Assembly (NCBI RefSeq): GCF_017353185.1 | Contig: NZ_JAFMYV010000005.1 | Location: forward strand, 310,001-374,000 | Length of the DNA: 64,000 nt | Source: Fibrella rubiginis | GTDB lineage: Bacteria; Bacteroidota; Bacteroidia; Cytophagales; Spirosomataceae | Direction: 5' to 3' | Made by a program: the position numbers and the translations under genes | Shown here: positions 1 to 9,319 of the stretch, one piece after another | How the letters are laid out: the number at the start of each line of letters is the position of its first letter | Position numbering within the stretch: the stretch's first letter is position 1 | The notes under the pieces: model-generated | What the model saw: only the letters and a program-made list of their open reading frames with translations | What the model was told of the DNA's origin: nothing | Databases searched by the model: none

Positions 1-470
1 GGCAGGGTTAGCGCCACGTTGAGCAGCCAGCCAATCAGGGTCTGGTTTTCCACCAAATCAGCCGCTGCCCCAATGAGCAGCGCGCCCGTAGCCAGTTGCC
101 CAAACCGCCGCATGAACCGGGCAATGTGTGGCTGGTAGGGATTGGTGACAAAGAGCGTGTGGGCCGAAAAGTACCAGCACCAGACAGCCAGCGTGGTCAG
201 GTAAGCGGGAATGAACAAAAACGTGTCAACCAGCACCTCCAGCCACGCCAGCCGCTGCCGGTTGGGTTCCCAGCGCCGGATCAATGCCATTGGGCTCAAT
301 TCCGAATCCACATACCGCCCCGCCAGGGTGTGGATATCCTGCCCGTCGAACTGGTTTTCGATAAACGTAAGCAGCCCGCCAACGGCCAGCGTAAGCAGCA
401 GCCAGTAGACCCGGTTGGGGGCCTGTTTGTCCAGAAATGTCAGCAAACGGGTGCGCAGGGGAGAATGCAT
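1..470 (-). CDS. partial integral membrane protein, family not recognised
   Basis: The reading frame is open on the minus strand from the ATG at 470 to the window edge, giving about 156 residues without a C-terminus. An in-frame ATG at 506 would add 12 residues; a stop lies just above it. The protein has several hydrophobic stretches (for example VYWLLLTLAVGGLLTF near residues 18-33, then VLVDTFLFIPAYLTTLAVW) separated by basic loops, so it is a multi-pass inner-membrane protein. It is divergent from the ABC transporter gene at 585. I do not recognise the family and assign no function. The frame is supported by hydrophobic periodicity; overlapping frames do not give protein-like sequence. Confidence 0.6.
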   Translation of the reverse strand, partial: MHSPLRTRLLTFLDKQAPNRVYWLLLTLAVGGLLTFIENQFDGQDIHTLAGRYVDSELSPMALIRRWEPNRQRLAWLEVLVDTFLFIPAYLTTLAVWCWYFSAHTLFVTNPYQPHIARFMRRFGQLATGALLIGAAADLVENQTLIGWLLNVALTL

Positions 471-584
471 GACGGTTGGGTACGTACTTCCGGCAGCAAG
501 GTACATGCCGAGGACGTAGTCTATTTACGGGCTTAAAAGTAATTTTTGCGAGCATGCCCCGCCGAAACTTCCGTTCTTGGGTGA

Positions 585-1325
585 ATGAATCCAACGCCTG
601 CTGCCATTGACCTGCAATCGGTAACGAAACGCTACCAGAACCGCGCCGTTGTTGACGACCTTACGCTGACGGTGCCAGCGGGCGAGACATTGATTCTGCT
701 GGGCACCAGTGGCTGCGGTAAAACCACCACGCTGAAAATGATTAACCGCCTTATCGACGCTGATGGAGGCACGGTAGCTATCAATGGGGTGGACGTACGG
801 CAGCAGGAACCCCATGAGCTACGGCGGCACATCGGATACGTGATTCAGGACGCGGGGCTGTTTCCGCACTACACCGTGGCGCAGAACATCGCCGTGGTGC
901 CACGACTGCTGAACTGGAGCGCTACTCAGATCACCGACCGCACCCACGAACTGCTGACCCTGCTTCGCCTGCCCGAAACCGTACTCGACCGCCTGCCCGA
1001 TGCCCTTAGCGGTGGTCAGCGGCAACGGATAGGCCTGGCCCGCGCCCTGGCCGCCGACCCGCCCATTATTCTGATGGACGAACCCTTTGGTGCCCTCGAC
1101 CCCATCACCCGCGACGACATCCGGCAGGAGTTCAAACAACTGGATGTCTTTCAACGAAAAACCATTGTTCTCGTCACCCACGACGTCCGCGAAGCCTTTG
1201 CTCTTGGCGACCGTATTGCGCTGATGGACAATGGCCGGATCGTACAAATGGGCCAGCCCGACGATTTCCGCCAAAACCCTACTACACCATTTGTAGAGCG
1301 GTTTTTGGAGGCAAGCGGGTATTGA
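585..1325 (+). CDS. opuCA: osmoprotectant (glycine betaine/choline-type) ABC transporter ATP-binding protein
   Basis: This is a 246-residue ABC ATPase that powers uptake of quaternary-amine osmoprotectants with the permease/binding protein encoded next. Walker A is GTSGCGKTT (about residue 39), the Q-loop is YVIQDAGLFPHYTV, the signature is LSGGQRQRIGLARAL, Walker B is IILMDEPFGALD, and the switch His is in LVTHDVREA. The QDAGLFPHYTV region is typical of the OpuCA/ProV branch. The paired CBS domains that end B. subtilis OpuCA are absent: the protein stops just after the ATPase fold. It begins at ATG 585 and is followed by a palindrome that fills the gap to the permease gene. The substrate is inferred from family only. 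Confidence 0.88.
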   Translation: MNPTPAAIDLQSVTKRYQNRAVVDDLTLTVPAGETLILLGTSGCGKTTTLKMINRLIDADGGTVAINGVDVRQQEPHELRRHIGYVIQDAGLFPHYTVAQNIAVVPRLLNWSATQITDRTHELLTLLRLPETVLDRLPDALSGGQRQRIGLARALAADPPIILMDEPFGALDPITRDDIRQEFKQLDVFQRKTIVLVTHDVREAFALGDRIALMDNGRIVQMGQPDDFRQNPTTPFVERFLEASGY

Positions 1326-1423
1326 TGTACGATTTACGATGTACGATTTACGATTTATTGCTGACGCATAAGAAGGCTGGCGTCAGCAATAAATCGTAAA
1401 TCGTACATCGTAAATCGTACATC
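1324..1423. repeat. long intergenic palindrome P1 (TACGATGTACGATTTA word class)
   Basis: Arms 1324-1367 and 1380-1423 are 44 bp and perfectly complementary, with a 12-nt loop. The outer part repeats the word TACGATTTACGATG and the inner part is ATTGCTGACGC. The element fills the gap between the transporter ATPase stop (1323-1325) and the GTG start at 1430. There is no T-tract, so it does not look like a simple terminator. Confidence 0.95.
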
Positions 1424-1429
1424 ATTCCC

Positions 1430-3028
1430 GTGTTCACTTTCCTCCGCGAAAATGCCGCCAAGCTAGCCGACCAGACGCTGACGCACCTGGGGCTTACGTT
1501 TGCATCGTTGTTGATGGCCCTGCTGCTGGGCTTGCCGCTGGGTATTTACATTGCCCGGCGGAAGCGCGTGGCGTCGGCGGTGCTGGGTGTGGCGGGGGTG
1601 CTGCAAACCGTGCCGAGTATCGCCTTGCTGGGCTTCCTGATTCCGCTGCTGGGTATCGGCGCTGGCCCAGCCCTGACGGCCCTGTTTCTCTACGCCCTGC
1701 TGCCCATCATTCGGAATACCTACGTCGGCATATCGGAAGTGAACCCCACCCTGACGGAGGCGGCGCGGGGTATGGGCATGACGGCCCGGCAGGTGCTCTG
1801 GCGGGTGGAACTGCCCCTGGCGATGCCTGTCATTTTCGCGGGAATCCGCACGGCCACGGTCATCAACGTGGGCGTGGCTACGCTGGCGGCCTATGTGGCG
1901 GCAGGTGGTCTGGGTGAATTTATTTTCGGTGGTATTGCCCTCAACAACACCAACATGATGCTGGCCGGGGCCATACCCGCCGCGCTGCTGGCTGTTGGCT
2001 TCGACCTGGGTTTAGCGCGGTTGCAACGCGTGCGCTGGTCGGGATCAGTAGGGGGCGATGCGGGGGGGGCATCGGGCAAGAAACGGGTGGCCACAGGAGC
2101 GGGGCTGCTGGTGGTTGTGGCCGTGATGGCGGTGGCGTGGCCCAGAAACAACCCACACCGGCTGCTGGCGGGGTTTGCGCACGAATTTGGCGGACGGGCT
2201 GATGGGTATCCGGGCCTCCAGAAAGTCTACGGTATGACCATCGAAAACCGCCTTCTCGACCAGAGCCTGATGTACGAAGCCATCCGCACCAATAAAGTCG
2301 ACGTCATCAGCGGCTACTCCACCGACGGGCGCATCAAAGCCTTTGGCCTGACCGTGCTAGACGATGACAAACACGCTTTTCCGCCCTATGCCGCCGCGCC
2401 CGTAGTTCGTGAGGCCACGTTGGCGAAATACCCTGAACTGCAACCCGCGCTGGATCGCCTCAACGGCCGTTTGACTGATTCGATCATGACCGAGCTGAAC
2501 TACCGCGCCGACTACCTGCATGAGTCGCCGGAGCGGGTGGCGCGTGGTTTTCTGATGAAGGTAGGTTTGCTGCAACCCGCCATAGCCGCCCGCACGGGGC
2601 AGGTGGTGATGGGGTCGAAGGTATTTACGGAGCAATATATTCTGGCCGAAATCTACCGGCAACTCATCGAAGGCTATACCACGTTGCGGGTCGTGTCGAA
2701 AACGGGTTTTGGGGGCACCCAGCTTTGTTTCGACGCCCTGCGTACCGGCGCCATCGACTTCTACCCCGAATACACCGGCACGGGTTTGCTGGTCATTCTG
2801 CAACCCGCCCAGGCCACCCTCGATTCATTGAAACGGTTGCCCGGAGCAAAGCAGCCCGCCGCCATCTACAGCTATGTGAAGGCCGAATTCACCCGCCGCT
2901 ATGCCCTGCGCTGGGGGGTACCGCTGGGCTTCAACAATGCCTATTGCCTCATGATGCGCCAGACCGATGCCAAACAACGGGGGATACGTACGCTGTCTGA
3001 GCTGACGAGGTATGTGAAGGGGGTTTAA
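1430..3028 (+). CDS. osmoprotectant ABC transporter permease fused to a circularly permuted substrate-binding domain
   Basis: The 532-residue protein joins an OpuCB/ProW-type permease (about residues 1-235, EAA loop TEAARGMGMTARQVLWRVELP) to an OpuCC-type binding domain (about 240-532). The binding domain is in an unusual order. The segment that normally forms its second half (HEFGGRADGYPGL, YSTDGRIKAFGL, DDKHAFPPYAAAPVVR, ELNY) comes first. The normal N-terminal half (VVMGSKVFTEQYILAEIY, FGGTQLCFDALRTGAIDFYPEYTGTG, GFNNAYCLMM, IRTLSEL) follows and ends the protein. The start is GTG 1430, six bases after a palindrome arm; no in-frame ATG exists close upstream. The last codons and stop lie inside the next palindrome. 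The partner ATPase is upstream. Confidence 0.85.
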   Translation: MFTFLRENAAKLADQTLTHLGLTFASLLMALLLGLPLGIYIARRKRVASAVLGVAGVLQTVPSIALLGFLIPLLGIGAGPALTALFLYALLPIIRNTYVGISEVNPTLTEAARGMGMTARQVLWRVELPLAMPVIFAGIRTATVINVGVATLAAYVAAGGLGEFIFGGIALNNTNMMLAGAIPAALLAVGFDLGLARLQRVRWSGSVGGDAGGASGKKRVATGAGLLVVVAVMAVAWPRNNPHRLLAGFAHEFGGRADGYPGLQKVYGMTIENRLLDQSLMYEAIRTNKVDVISGYSTDGRIKAFGLTVLDDDKHAFPPYAAAPVVREATLAKYPELQPALDRLNGRLTDSIMTELNYRADYLHESPERVARGFLMKVGLLQPAIAARTGQVVMGSKVFTEQYILAEIYRQLIEGYTTLRVVSKTGFGGTQLCFDALRTGAIDFYPEYTGTGLLVILQPAQATLDSLKRLPGAKQPAAIYSYVKAEFTRRYALRWGVPLGFNNAYCLMMRQTDAKQRGIRTLSELTRYVKGV

Positions 3029-3153
3029 CGTTCAATGTCTAAAGTTCAATGTCTAAAGTTTAAAGTTGCTTCGCGCACTAGATTACGCTGGTGCGCGAAG
3101 CAACTTTAAACTTTAGACATTGAACTTTAGACATTGAACGTTAAACCCCCTTC
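3016..3153. repeat. long palindrome P2 (TTTAAAGTTCAATGTC word class) overlapping a gene end
   Basis: Arms 3016-3078 and 3091-3153 are 63 bp and fully complementary, with a 12-nt loop. The inner core is GTTGCTTCGCGCAC. The left arm contains the last codons and TAA of the permease/binding-protein gene (3017-3028), so the right arm carries an inverted copy of that coding end. Confidence 0.95.
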
Positions 3154-3257
3154 ATATTTTCCGGCTTACTTTTTGTGGTAGCGTAAAAATCTGCCTGACA
3201 GTCGAATATGCGCCTGATTGGTCGAAGCCTACAGTAGTAAGCCGGGGCCTTCGGCTA

Positions 3258-3289
3258 TTTGTATTAATTTTAGGCCATCTGTTTCTTTG
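3258..3289 (+). promoter_or_regulatory. candidate Bacteroidota promoter for the Ig-repeat secreted protein
   Basis: TTTG at 3258-3261 is followed, after exactly 20 bp, by TTTCTTTG at 3282-3289. This matches the -33 TTG and -7 TAnnTTTG boxes of the phylum with one mismatch (TT for TA). The predicted start of transcription lies about 16 nt before the ATG at 3312. Confidence 0.45.
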
Positions 3290-3311
3290 ATAACCCATAG
3301 TACACGCTTGT

Positions 3312-6300
3312 ATGAATTGGAATACTACGTATCGGACCCTACTGGTCACGGTCTGCTTAAGTCTAGCTACCCTTGCCAGCAGCCTGGCACAGACCATTGG
3401 TATCCCCAGCATTTCACCAACTGCACCCTGTCCGGGAGCACCCGTATCAGCAACGGTGAGCACCACCGGCTCCTTTTCGGCAGGTAATATATTTACGCTT
3501 CAACTTTCCGATGAGTTTGGCACGTTTGGTAGCGTCACATCTGTGGCTAGTGTCACGGCTGCGCCCACGAGTGCTACGTCTATTGTTTTTCCAGCCACAG
3601 CACTGCCCACATCGCTCAACTACGGAACGGCCTACCGGTTCCGGGTAACGTCTAACAAGCCGACCGTACCTCCAAGCCAGACGAACCCGATAAGCATTGG
3701 CACGCCTCTACCCGGTTTGGCCACTACAGCATCTTTCTGCCAAAATACGGGCAATCAGAACATCACGGCAACAGGAAATAATATAGAGTGGTATGCGGGG
3801 TTCGCCGCGAATGCACCGGTATTATCTCCAACTGGCAATACGTATCCGGTTTCTACGTCCTTGGCTACTACTGGTAACGGCATTACCTATTATGCCACGC
3901 AAACGCTGAACGGCTGCAAAAGCGCCAAAGCAGCCATCAACGTTACGGTAGTTGCGCCACCCAGCACTCAACCCACTGTTGGAAACCTTAGCCCTGCCTA
4001 TTGCCCGACGGCATCACCCACGCCGCTGTCGGCATTGACCAACGGAACGGGAGCCAGCATTCGGTGGTATTCGCCCCCCAGCAGCACCACGTCGGGCGGA
4101 ACAACACTGGCAGCCCCCCAGACTACAGGTACGTATGCCTATACCGTTAGTCAGTTGAACGCCCAGGGTTGCGAAGGCCCCAAGCAGTTTGTGAACGTTA
4201 CGGTGTATGATACTCCTACAACGAAACCCAAAATTTCGGGCAGTCTTACTCCACAGTTCTGTTCGAATCAATTACCTGCCGTGCTGTCAGCCACCAACGA
4301 CGGTACCGTCGGTACTAAAATTCGGTGGACCACATCTGGTGCTACAGATGTTGACAATTTCACCATTGCGGTACCTAATACGTCGAAGACCTATCAGGTG
4401 TACCAACTCTCTGCCAACAACTGCCCGTCAGGGGTATTTGAAACCGTTGCTGTTTCAGTCAACACAACCCCCGGTAAGCCGACGTCGGCTTACACCAACG
4501 ATACGCGGAGTTATTGCGCTGGTAGTACACAGGCCGCCATATCAGCCAATGCCAACTCTGGTTACAGCCTGAAGTGGTACCTGCCCGCCGCTGCTGGCGG
4601 TGGCACAAAAACTCAATCGACCATCGATGCGCCCACCGTAGCTGGTACCTATGCCTACACCGTGACCCAATTGAACCAGGTAAATGGGTTTACCTGCGAA
4701 AGCTCACCGCTGGTGATTACTGTAGTGGTGAAGGACGCGCCCACTGGCAAGCCCAAAACTAATTACCCAAACAACTCGCCGAGCTATTGCGCTAATCAGG
4801 TGCCAACCAGCCTGGAGGCTAGCACCGACAACAACGCGGGTACGTTTGTCCGTTGGACATTACCTAATAATACAATTTCTGATAGCCCTACCGTCAATGC
4901 ACCTGCCACCTCGGGAACTTACCAGGTCCGGTTGGTCAACACCGCCACGGGTTGTGAGGGGCCACAACTGGCTGTTCCGGTAGCGGTCAATGGCGTTCCC
5001 GGTGCACCCACGCCAACTAATACAGCGCTTACCTACTGTATTGACAATGCTCCGGCCACTTTATCGGCTAACTCGGATGCCGGTAATAAGCTGGTTTGGT
5101 ACGTGCCGGGTGTGACTGGCGGGCAGGAGCAAACCACCTATCCAGCCCCAAGAGTTGGCGGTCCATACGCCTATAGTGTCAGTCAGAGAACAACGGCTGG
5201 CTGCGAGGGAAGCAAACTTGAGTTAAAAGGAACGGTCAACGTAGGTCCAACCACGGCACCTTCCGTGCAAAACGTTACGTATTGCGATAACCTCCGGCCT
5301 GTTAGTCTGACGGCCACTACCACCGGTACAGGCAAGACGATTCGCTGGACACAACTTGGCGGGTCAACCACTGACGGACCCACCATCGATGCACCTAAAA
5401 CAGCTAATACCTATTTTTATGAAGTTCAGCAGCTAGATGCTAACGGTTGCTCAAGCAGTTCACCCAAATCAATCACGGTAACGGTTAATGGGTCGCCATC
5501 CGCACCCCTGGTAAAGACGCTGACACTTTGCCAAAGCCGCACTACGCAACCGCTGGCAGCTACGGCAACGGGTACAAACGTGTTAACCTGGTATGATGCC
5601 GCTGGCAACGCACTAACCGGTACGCCTTCGCCTGCTGTTTCGGCCACGGGGACTACCGATTATTTCGTCACCCAAACTAACGGCAATGCCTGTATCAGTG
5701 ACAAGGCTAAACTGACCGTTAGTGTCAATGCCGTTCCGACGAAACCTGCTCCGGTTACTCCACGTGACTATTGCGCTGGCGAAACGGCCAGTGCCCTGTC
5801 AGCTACGGGTAGTAACCTGCTCTGGTACGGAACCGACCCAACGGGCGGCACCGGAAGTGGGCAAGCCACAACGCCTGCTACGTCTACTCCCGGCGTGACC
5901 AACTACTACGTGACTCAGACGGTAGCCTCTTGCGAAAGTGATCGTCAGGTTATTCCCGTCACGGTGAAACGTAAGCCAGGTCTACCAACGGCAGTTAATA
6001 ACCTCGAATTCTGCCAGAACTACACGGCTCCCATTCCCACAGCCACGGCTGAAACTGGTGCTTCATTGTCATGGGTATCAGGCAACACGGCTTCTCCTAC
6101 ACCGCCCAACGTCCCTACAAATTTGGTGCAGACATACACCTATGCAGTGTACCAAACGCTCGATGGTTGCGCCAGCGACCGGGCACCGTTTACCGTGCGG
6201 GTAAAGCCCACGCCCGGTCAGCCTGGTACTACGCCGTTTCAGCTTTGCCAGTTTGGCCCTACACGTTCACTGGATGTACAGGGAACCCAGATCAAATACT

Positions 6301-8009
6301 ATGACGCCAACGACCAGTTGCTGGGTGGTGCGCCAACCCTGCCCGTCGATCAGCCGCAGACGTTGACGTACAAAGTGACCCAAACGTTGGATGGCTGCGA
6401 GAGTCAGCCTAAGAAAACATACAGTGTGATCGTGTACCCCAAACCGGGCGCGCCCACTACGCAGTCGGTTCAATATTGTCTTGATACGCAGGACCAGCCC
6501 AAACAGACTGTGCAACCTCTCACAGCTGGTGGTCAGAACCTGCGGTGGTTCTTTGTCGATGGAGCCGAGTTCCCGGGAGCACCCACACCTGTTACCTCGT
6601 CTACGTCGGTGTTCGATTTTGGAGTAACACAGACTGTCAACAATTGCCAGAGCGACAAAGCAACCCTGCGCGTGAGTGTACTATCAACGCCCACGCCGGT
6701 ACTCTCCAGCAGTGTAGTGGCCTATTGCCGCAATGACGTAGCCAAACCGTTTGAGGCAACGGGAGAGAACCTGACCTGGATTGATCCCAATGGTGTAGTG
6801 ACCAATACCACACCAACGCCACCCACCATCAACGCCATCAGCGGGGCCACGTATCAGGTGTATGCCAGAGGAACCGCCAACGGTTGTTACAGCGCACGGG
6901 CCAAAGTGAAGCTCGTTGTCAATACCAGTCCCACGCTGGCGCTTTTGGGTGGGACAACCATTAACTACGGTCAAACAACTAACCTACAACTGCGTTTTAC
7001 GAGCACCCCACCCTACGCCTATACATTGTCGGACGGTACGTCGGGCACGGCGGTCGATTCGCTAGCGACGGTAGCGGTAAAACCCCTGCGCACTACGACG
7101 TATCAGGTTGCCAACGTAACCAACAACTGCGGAAGCGGCCTGCCGGGTAACCCCGCTACGGCTGTCATTACGGTCAACATTCCCACCATCACTACGGCGC
7201 CGCTGGCGGTTACGGGTGGACTGTGCGTGGGCAACACGTTCAGCGTAGGCTACACCACTACCGGGTCGTTCAACACAGGCAACGCGTTTAAAGTCCAGAT
7301 TGCCGACACTACGTCGAAAATATACGTAGATGCCTCGCCAGCCTCACTAGCCAACCCGCTGACGGCCTCTCTGCCGACCACGCTCAAGGGCGGGCCGTAT
7401 TTTGTGCGTGTCACGGCCACCAACCCCGGTGCCGAAGTGGCTGGTGCCAACAGCCCCACGGTGCTGACGGTGCGCGCCCTGCCCACCGCCACGCTGCTGG
7501 GTACGCAAAATATCTACGAAACGTATCCCGCTAACCTGACCGTTGTCCTCACCGGCGATGCCCCCTGGGCCATCACCTACAGTCAGGATGGGGGCAGCCC
7601 GATTTCGTTCAACACCGCAGCCAGTCCCCATATCCTGAACGTGCAACCGGCTAAAACAGCCACCTATACGCTGGGCACTGTGACGAATAGTTGCGGTACG
7701 GGCGTGGTATCAGGTACGGCGGTGGTGACAGTACTGCCTTTGCTGGCAGTCGAAGAACCGCTCAATGGTGCCGTAGACGTGTACCCCACGCCAACACAGG
7801 CTGTGCTGACAGTTGATATCAACGTTAGACTAACAGCCGAGAACCCGGCTACGCTCACATTGACAGACATGGTTGGCCGCCCTATGCTCACGCGCCGTGT
7901 TACGGATCAGCATACGCAGCTGGACCTAAGTCAACAACCCGCTGGCCTGTACCTCCTCAACGTATCCGTCGGCGACAAACGGGTGGTGCGGAAGGTAATG
8001 AAACAATGA
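3312..8009 (+). CDS. secreted multi-domain Ig-like repeat protein with T9SS type A sorting domain
   Basis: This 1565-residue surface or secreted protein starts with a signal peptide (hydrophobic run TLLVTVCLSLATLASSLAQ). Residues of about 130 to 1200 are a chain of roughly fifteen Ig-like modules of about 70-80 residues. Each carries a YC near its start, an LxWY or IRWT core and a Y-x-V-x-Q strand followed by a second Cys (NGCxS), suggesting one disulfide per module. Two different N-terminal-like modules recur near 1290-1480 (TTTGSFNTGNAFKVQI resembles TVSTTGSFSAGNIFTLQL near the start). The last ~85 residues (VDVYPTPTQ..., LTDMVGRPM, QPAGLYLLNVSVGDKRVVRKV) are a type A T9SS C-terminal domain, cleaved at the cell surface in characterised relatives. 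The ligand is unknown; an adhesin or matrix role is inference. Confidence 0.85.
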   Translation: MNWNTTYRTLLVTVCLSLATLASSLAQTIGIPSISPTAPCPGAPVSATVSTTGSFSAGNIFTLQLSDEFGTFGSVTSVASVTAAPTSATSIVFPATALPTSLNYGTAYRFRVTSNKPTVPPSQTNPISIGTPLPGLATTASFCQNTGNQNITATGNNIEWYAGFAANAPVLSPTGNTYPVSTSLATTGNGITYYATQTLNGCKSAKAAINVTVVAPPSTQPTVGNLSPAYCPTASPTPLSALTNGTGASIRWYSPPSSTTSGGTTLAAPQTTGTYAYTVSQLNAQGCEGPKQFVNVTVYDTPTTKPKISGSLTPQFCSNQLPAVLSATNDGTVGTKIRWTTSGATDVDNFTIAVPNTSKTYQVYQLSANNCPSGVFETVAVSVNTTPGKPTSAYTNDTRSYCAGSTQAAISANANSGYSLKWYLPAAAGGGTKTQSTIDAPTVAGTYAYTVTQLNQVNGFTCESSPLVITVVVKDAPTGKPKTNYPNNSPSYCANQVPTSLEASTDNNAGTFVRWTLPNNTISDSPTVNAPATSGTYQVRLVNTATGCEGPQLAVPVAVNGVPGAPTPTNTALTYCIDNAPATLSANSDAGNKLVWYVPGVTGGQEQTTYPAPRVGGPYAYSVSQRTTAGCEGSKLELKGTVNVGPTTAPSVQNVTYCDNLRPVSLTATTTGTGKTIRWTQLGGSTTDGPTIDAPKTANTYFYEVQQLDANGCSSSSPKSITVTVNGSPSAPLVKTLTLCQSRTTQPLAATATGTNVLTWYDAAGNALTGTPSPAVSATGTTDYFVTQTNGNACISDKAKLTVSVNAVPTKPAPVTPRDYCAGETASALSATGSNLLWYGTDPTGGTGSGQATTPATSTPGVTNYYVTQTVASCESDRQVIPVTVKRKPGLPTAVNNLEFCQNYTAPIPTATAETGASLSWVSGNTASPTPPNVPTNLVQTYTYAVYQTLDGCASDRAPFTVRVKPTPGQPGTTPFQLCQFGPTRSLDVQGTQIKYYDANDQLLGGAPTLPVDQPQTLTYKVTQTLDGCESQPKKTYSVIVYPKPGAPTTQSVQYCLDTQDQPKQTVQPLTAGGQNLRWFFVDGAEFPGAPTPVTSSTSVFDFGVTQTVNNCQSDKATLRVSVLSTPTPVLSSSVVAYCRNDVAKPFEATGENLTWIDPNGVVTNTTPTPPTINAISGATYQVYARGTANGCYSARAKVKLVVNTSPTLALLGGTTINYGQTTNLQLRFTSTPPYAYTLSDGTSGTAVDSLATVAVKPLRTTTYQVANVTNNCGSGLPGNPATAVITVNIPTITTAPLAVTGGLCVGNTFSVGYTTTGSFNTGNAFKVQIADTTSKIYVDASPASLANPLTASLPTTLKGGPYFVRVTATNPGAEVAGANSPTVLTVRALPTATLLGTQNIYETYPANLTVVLTGDAPWAITYSQDGGSPISFNTAASPHILNVQPAKTATYTLGTVTNSCGTGVVSGTAVVTVLPLLAVEEPLNGAVDVYPTPTQAVLTVDINVRLTAENPATLTLTDMVGRPMLTRRVTDQHTQLDLSQQPAGLYLLNVSVGDKRVVRKVMKQ

Positions 8010-8019
8010 TCTGATTTAC

Positions 8020-8132
8020 GAGCGGTCCGCCGCCGCGGTTACGATGTACGAATTACGATTTATTGCTGACGCGTCAACTTGCTTTTGTGTAAGTTGACGC
8101 GTCAGCAATAAATCGTAATTCGTACATCGTAA
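8020..8132. repeat. long palindrome P3 with a one-sided GC-rich extension
   Basis: Arms 8039-8080 and 8091-8132 are 42 bp and complementary, using the TACGATGTACG word and the inner core ATTGCTGACGCG also seen in P1. Upstream of the left arm, 8020-8038 carries a GC-rich module (GAGCGGTCCGCCGCCGCGG) that has no partner on the right. The same module is present in both arms of P11 at 25.4 kb. The element ends 7 nt before the tadA ATG. Confidence 0.92.
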
Positions 8133-8139
8133 TTCCATT

Positions 8140-8577
8140 ATGTTTTCCGACGAATACTTCATGGAAATAGCCCTCAGTCTGGCTGAGGAAGCCGACGCGG
8201 CGGGGGAAATTCCGGTGGGAGCGGTGGTGGTGTGCAAGAACCGGATCATTGGCAAAGGCCGCAACCAGACCGAACAACTCACCGACGTGACGGCCCATGC
8301 TGAACTAATGGCCATTACGGCCGCTACGCAATCACTCGGCGGCAAATACCTCGCCGACTGCACGCTCTACGTGACCCTCGAACCCTGCGTGATGTGTGCC
8401 GGGGCCATTTTCTGGGCGCAGTTGGGCCGACTGGTTATTGGCGCCGACGACCCCAAACGGGGCTATTCGCGGCTGCAACCTTCGCCACTGCATCCTAAAA
8501 CGCGTCTGGAAACGGGCATCCTCGCTGACGAAAGCCGCCAATTGCTGACTAACTTTTTCGGACGCCTAAGAACATAA
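8140..8577 (+). CDS. tadA: tRNA(adenine34) deaminase TadA
   Basis: TadA converts A34 of tRNA-Arg(ACG) to inosine, an essential zinc-dependent reaction in the cytoplasm. The 145-residue protein has the full deaminase signature: zinc ligand His53 and catalytic Glu55 in TAHAELMAI, and zinc ligands Cys83 and Cys86 in EPCVMCAGAI. The typical GADDPKRG and a C-terminal LLTNFFGRLR helix are present, and length is normal. The ATG at 8140 lies 7 nt after palindrome P3, so the hairpin occupies the place of the leader. Co-directional with the Ig-repeat gene but functionally unrelated to it. Confidence 0.93.
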   Translation: MFSDEYFMEIALSLAEEADAAGEIPVGAVVVCKNRIIGKGRNQTEQLTDVTAHAELMAITAATQSLGGKYLADCTLYVTLEPCVMCAGAIFWAQLGRLVIGADDPKRGYSRLQPSPLHPKTRLETGILADESRQLLTNFFGRLRT

Positions 8578-8701
8578 AATTGGAACCCGCTGTTAAACCC
8601 GATGAATCGACAGGGCATAGCGTGGTTGCACTGCCCCCGGTCTGCCGCTTTTCAGTCGGCTTAACGTCGAACTCCAAACGTCAAACTATAAATACCTCAT
8701 T

Positions 8702-9316
8702 ATGGCCTTCGTTCTAGATCCGCTGCCTTATCCGAGTGATGCACTCGAGCCAAATATTGACAAGCAGACCATGGAAATTCACCATGGGAAGCACCACAAC
8801 GCTTACGTGACCAACCTCAACAACGCTGTAGCGGGTACTGAGATGGAGAGCCTTGCTATCGACGAACTGGTAGCTAACGTGAGCAAATACCCTATGGCCG
8901 TGCGTAACAACGGTGGCGGACACTTCAACCACACCCTGTTCTGGAATATCCTGTCGGCCAATGGTGGCGGGCAGCCTACCGGACAACTGGCTGAAGCGAT
9001 TAACCAAAAGTTTGGGTCATACGATGCGTTCAAAGAGGAATTTACCAAAGCGGCTACCACCCGTTTCGGATCTGGCTGGGCCTGGCTGATTGTCAACGCC
9101 GATGGTGAGCTGGCTATTACGTCAACGCCAAACCAGGATAATCCGCTTATGGACGTGGCTGAGCAGAAAGGCACACCCGTTATTGGCCTCGACGTTTGGG
9201 AACACGCCTATTACTTGAAATATCAGAACAAGCGCCCCGACTATATTGCTGCATTCTGGAACGTAGTCGATTGGAATGCCGCTGAGAAACGGTATCAGCA
9301 GGCTAAGGCAGCGTAA
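8702..9316 (+). CDS. sodA: superoxide dismutase, Fe/Mn family
   Basis: This 204-residue cytoplasmic enzyme dismutates superoxide to oxygen and peroxide. The metal ligands are visible in the usual order: His27 in [13 protein letters not shown], a His in HFNHTLFWN, then Asp and His in [20 protein letters not shown]. Length and order match single-domain Fe/Mn enzymes. The GGGQPTG stretch after the second His is common in Mn and cambialistic forms, but the metal cannot be settled from sequence alone. The upstream 120 bp shows no clear TAnnTTTG box. An imperfect palindrome follows the gene. Confidence 0.93.
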   Translation: MAFVLDPLPYPSDALEPNIDKQTMEIHHGKHHNAYVTNLNNAVAGTEMESLAIDELVANVSKYPMAVRNNGGGHFNHTLFWNILSANGGGQPTGQLAEAINQKFGSYDAFKEEFTKAATTRFGSGWAWLIVNADGELAITSTPNQDNPLMDVAEQKGTPVIGLDVWEHAYYLKYQNKRPDYIAAFWNVVDWNAAEKRYQQAKAA

Positions 9317-9319
9317 AGA

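Noticed and set aside
226..594. 122-residue minus-strand frame overlapping the first gene
   Set aside because: The overlapping frame starting at 470 gives a coherent multi-helix membrane protein, while this one does not.
1324..1423. Palindromes as ordinary rho-independent terminators
   Set aside because: Arms of 38-68 bp, no T-tract, and placement directly before start codons of co-directional genes do not fit; true terminators in the window (9529, 11402, 44041, 50069, 58749, 60544) look different.
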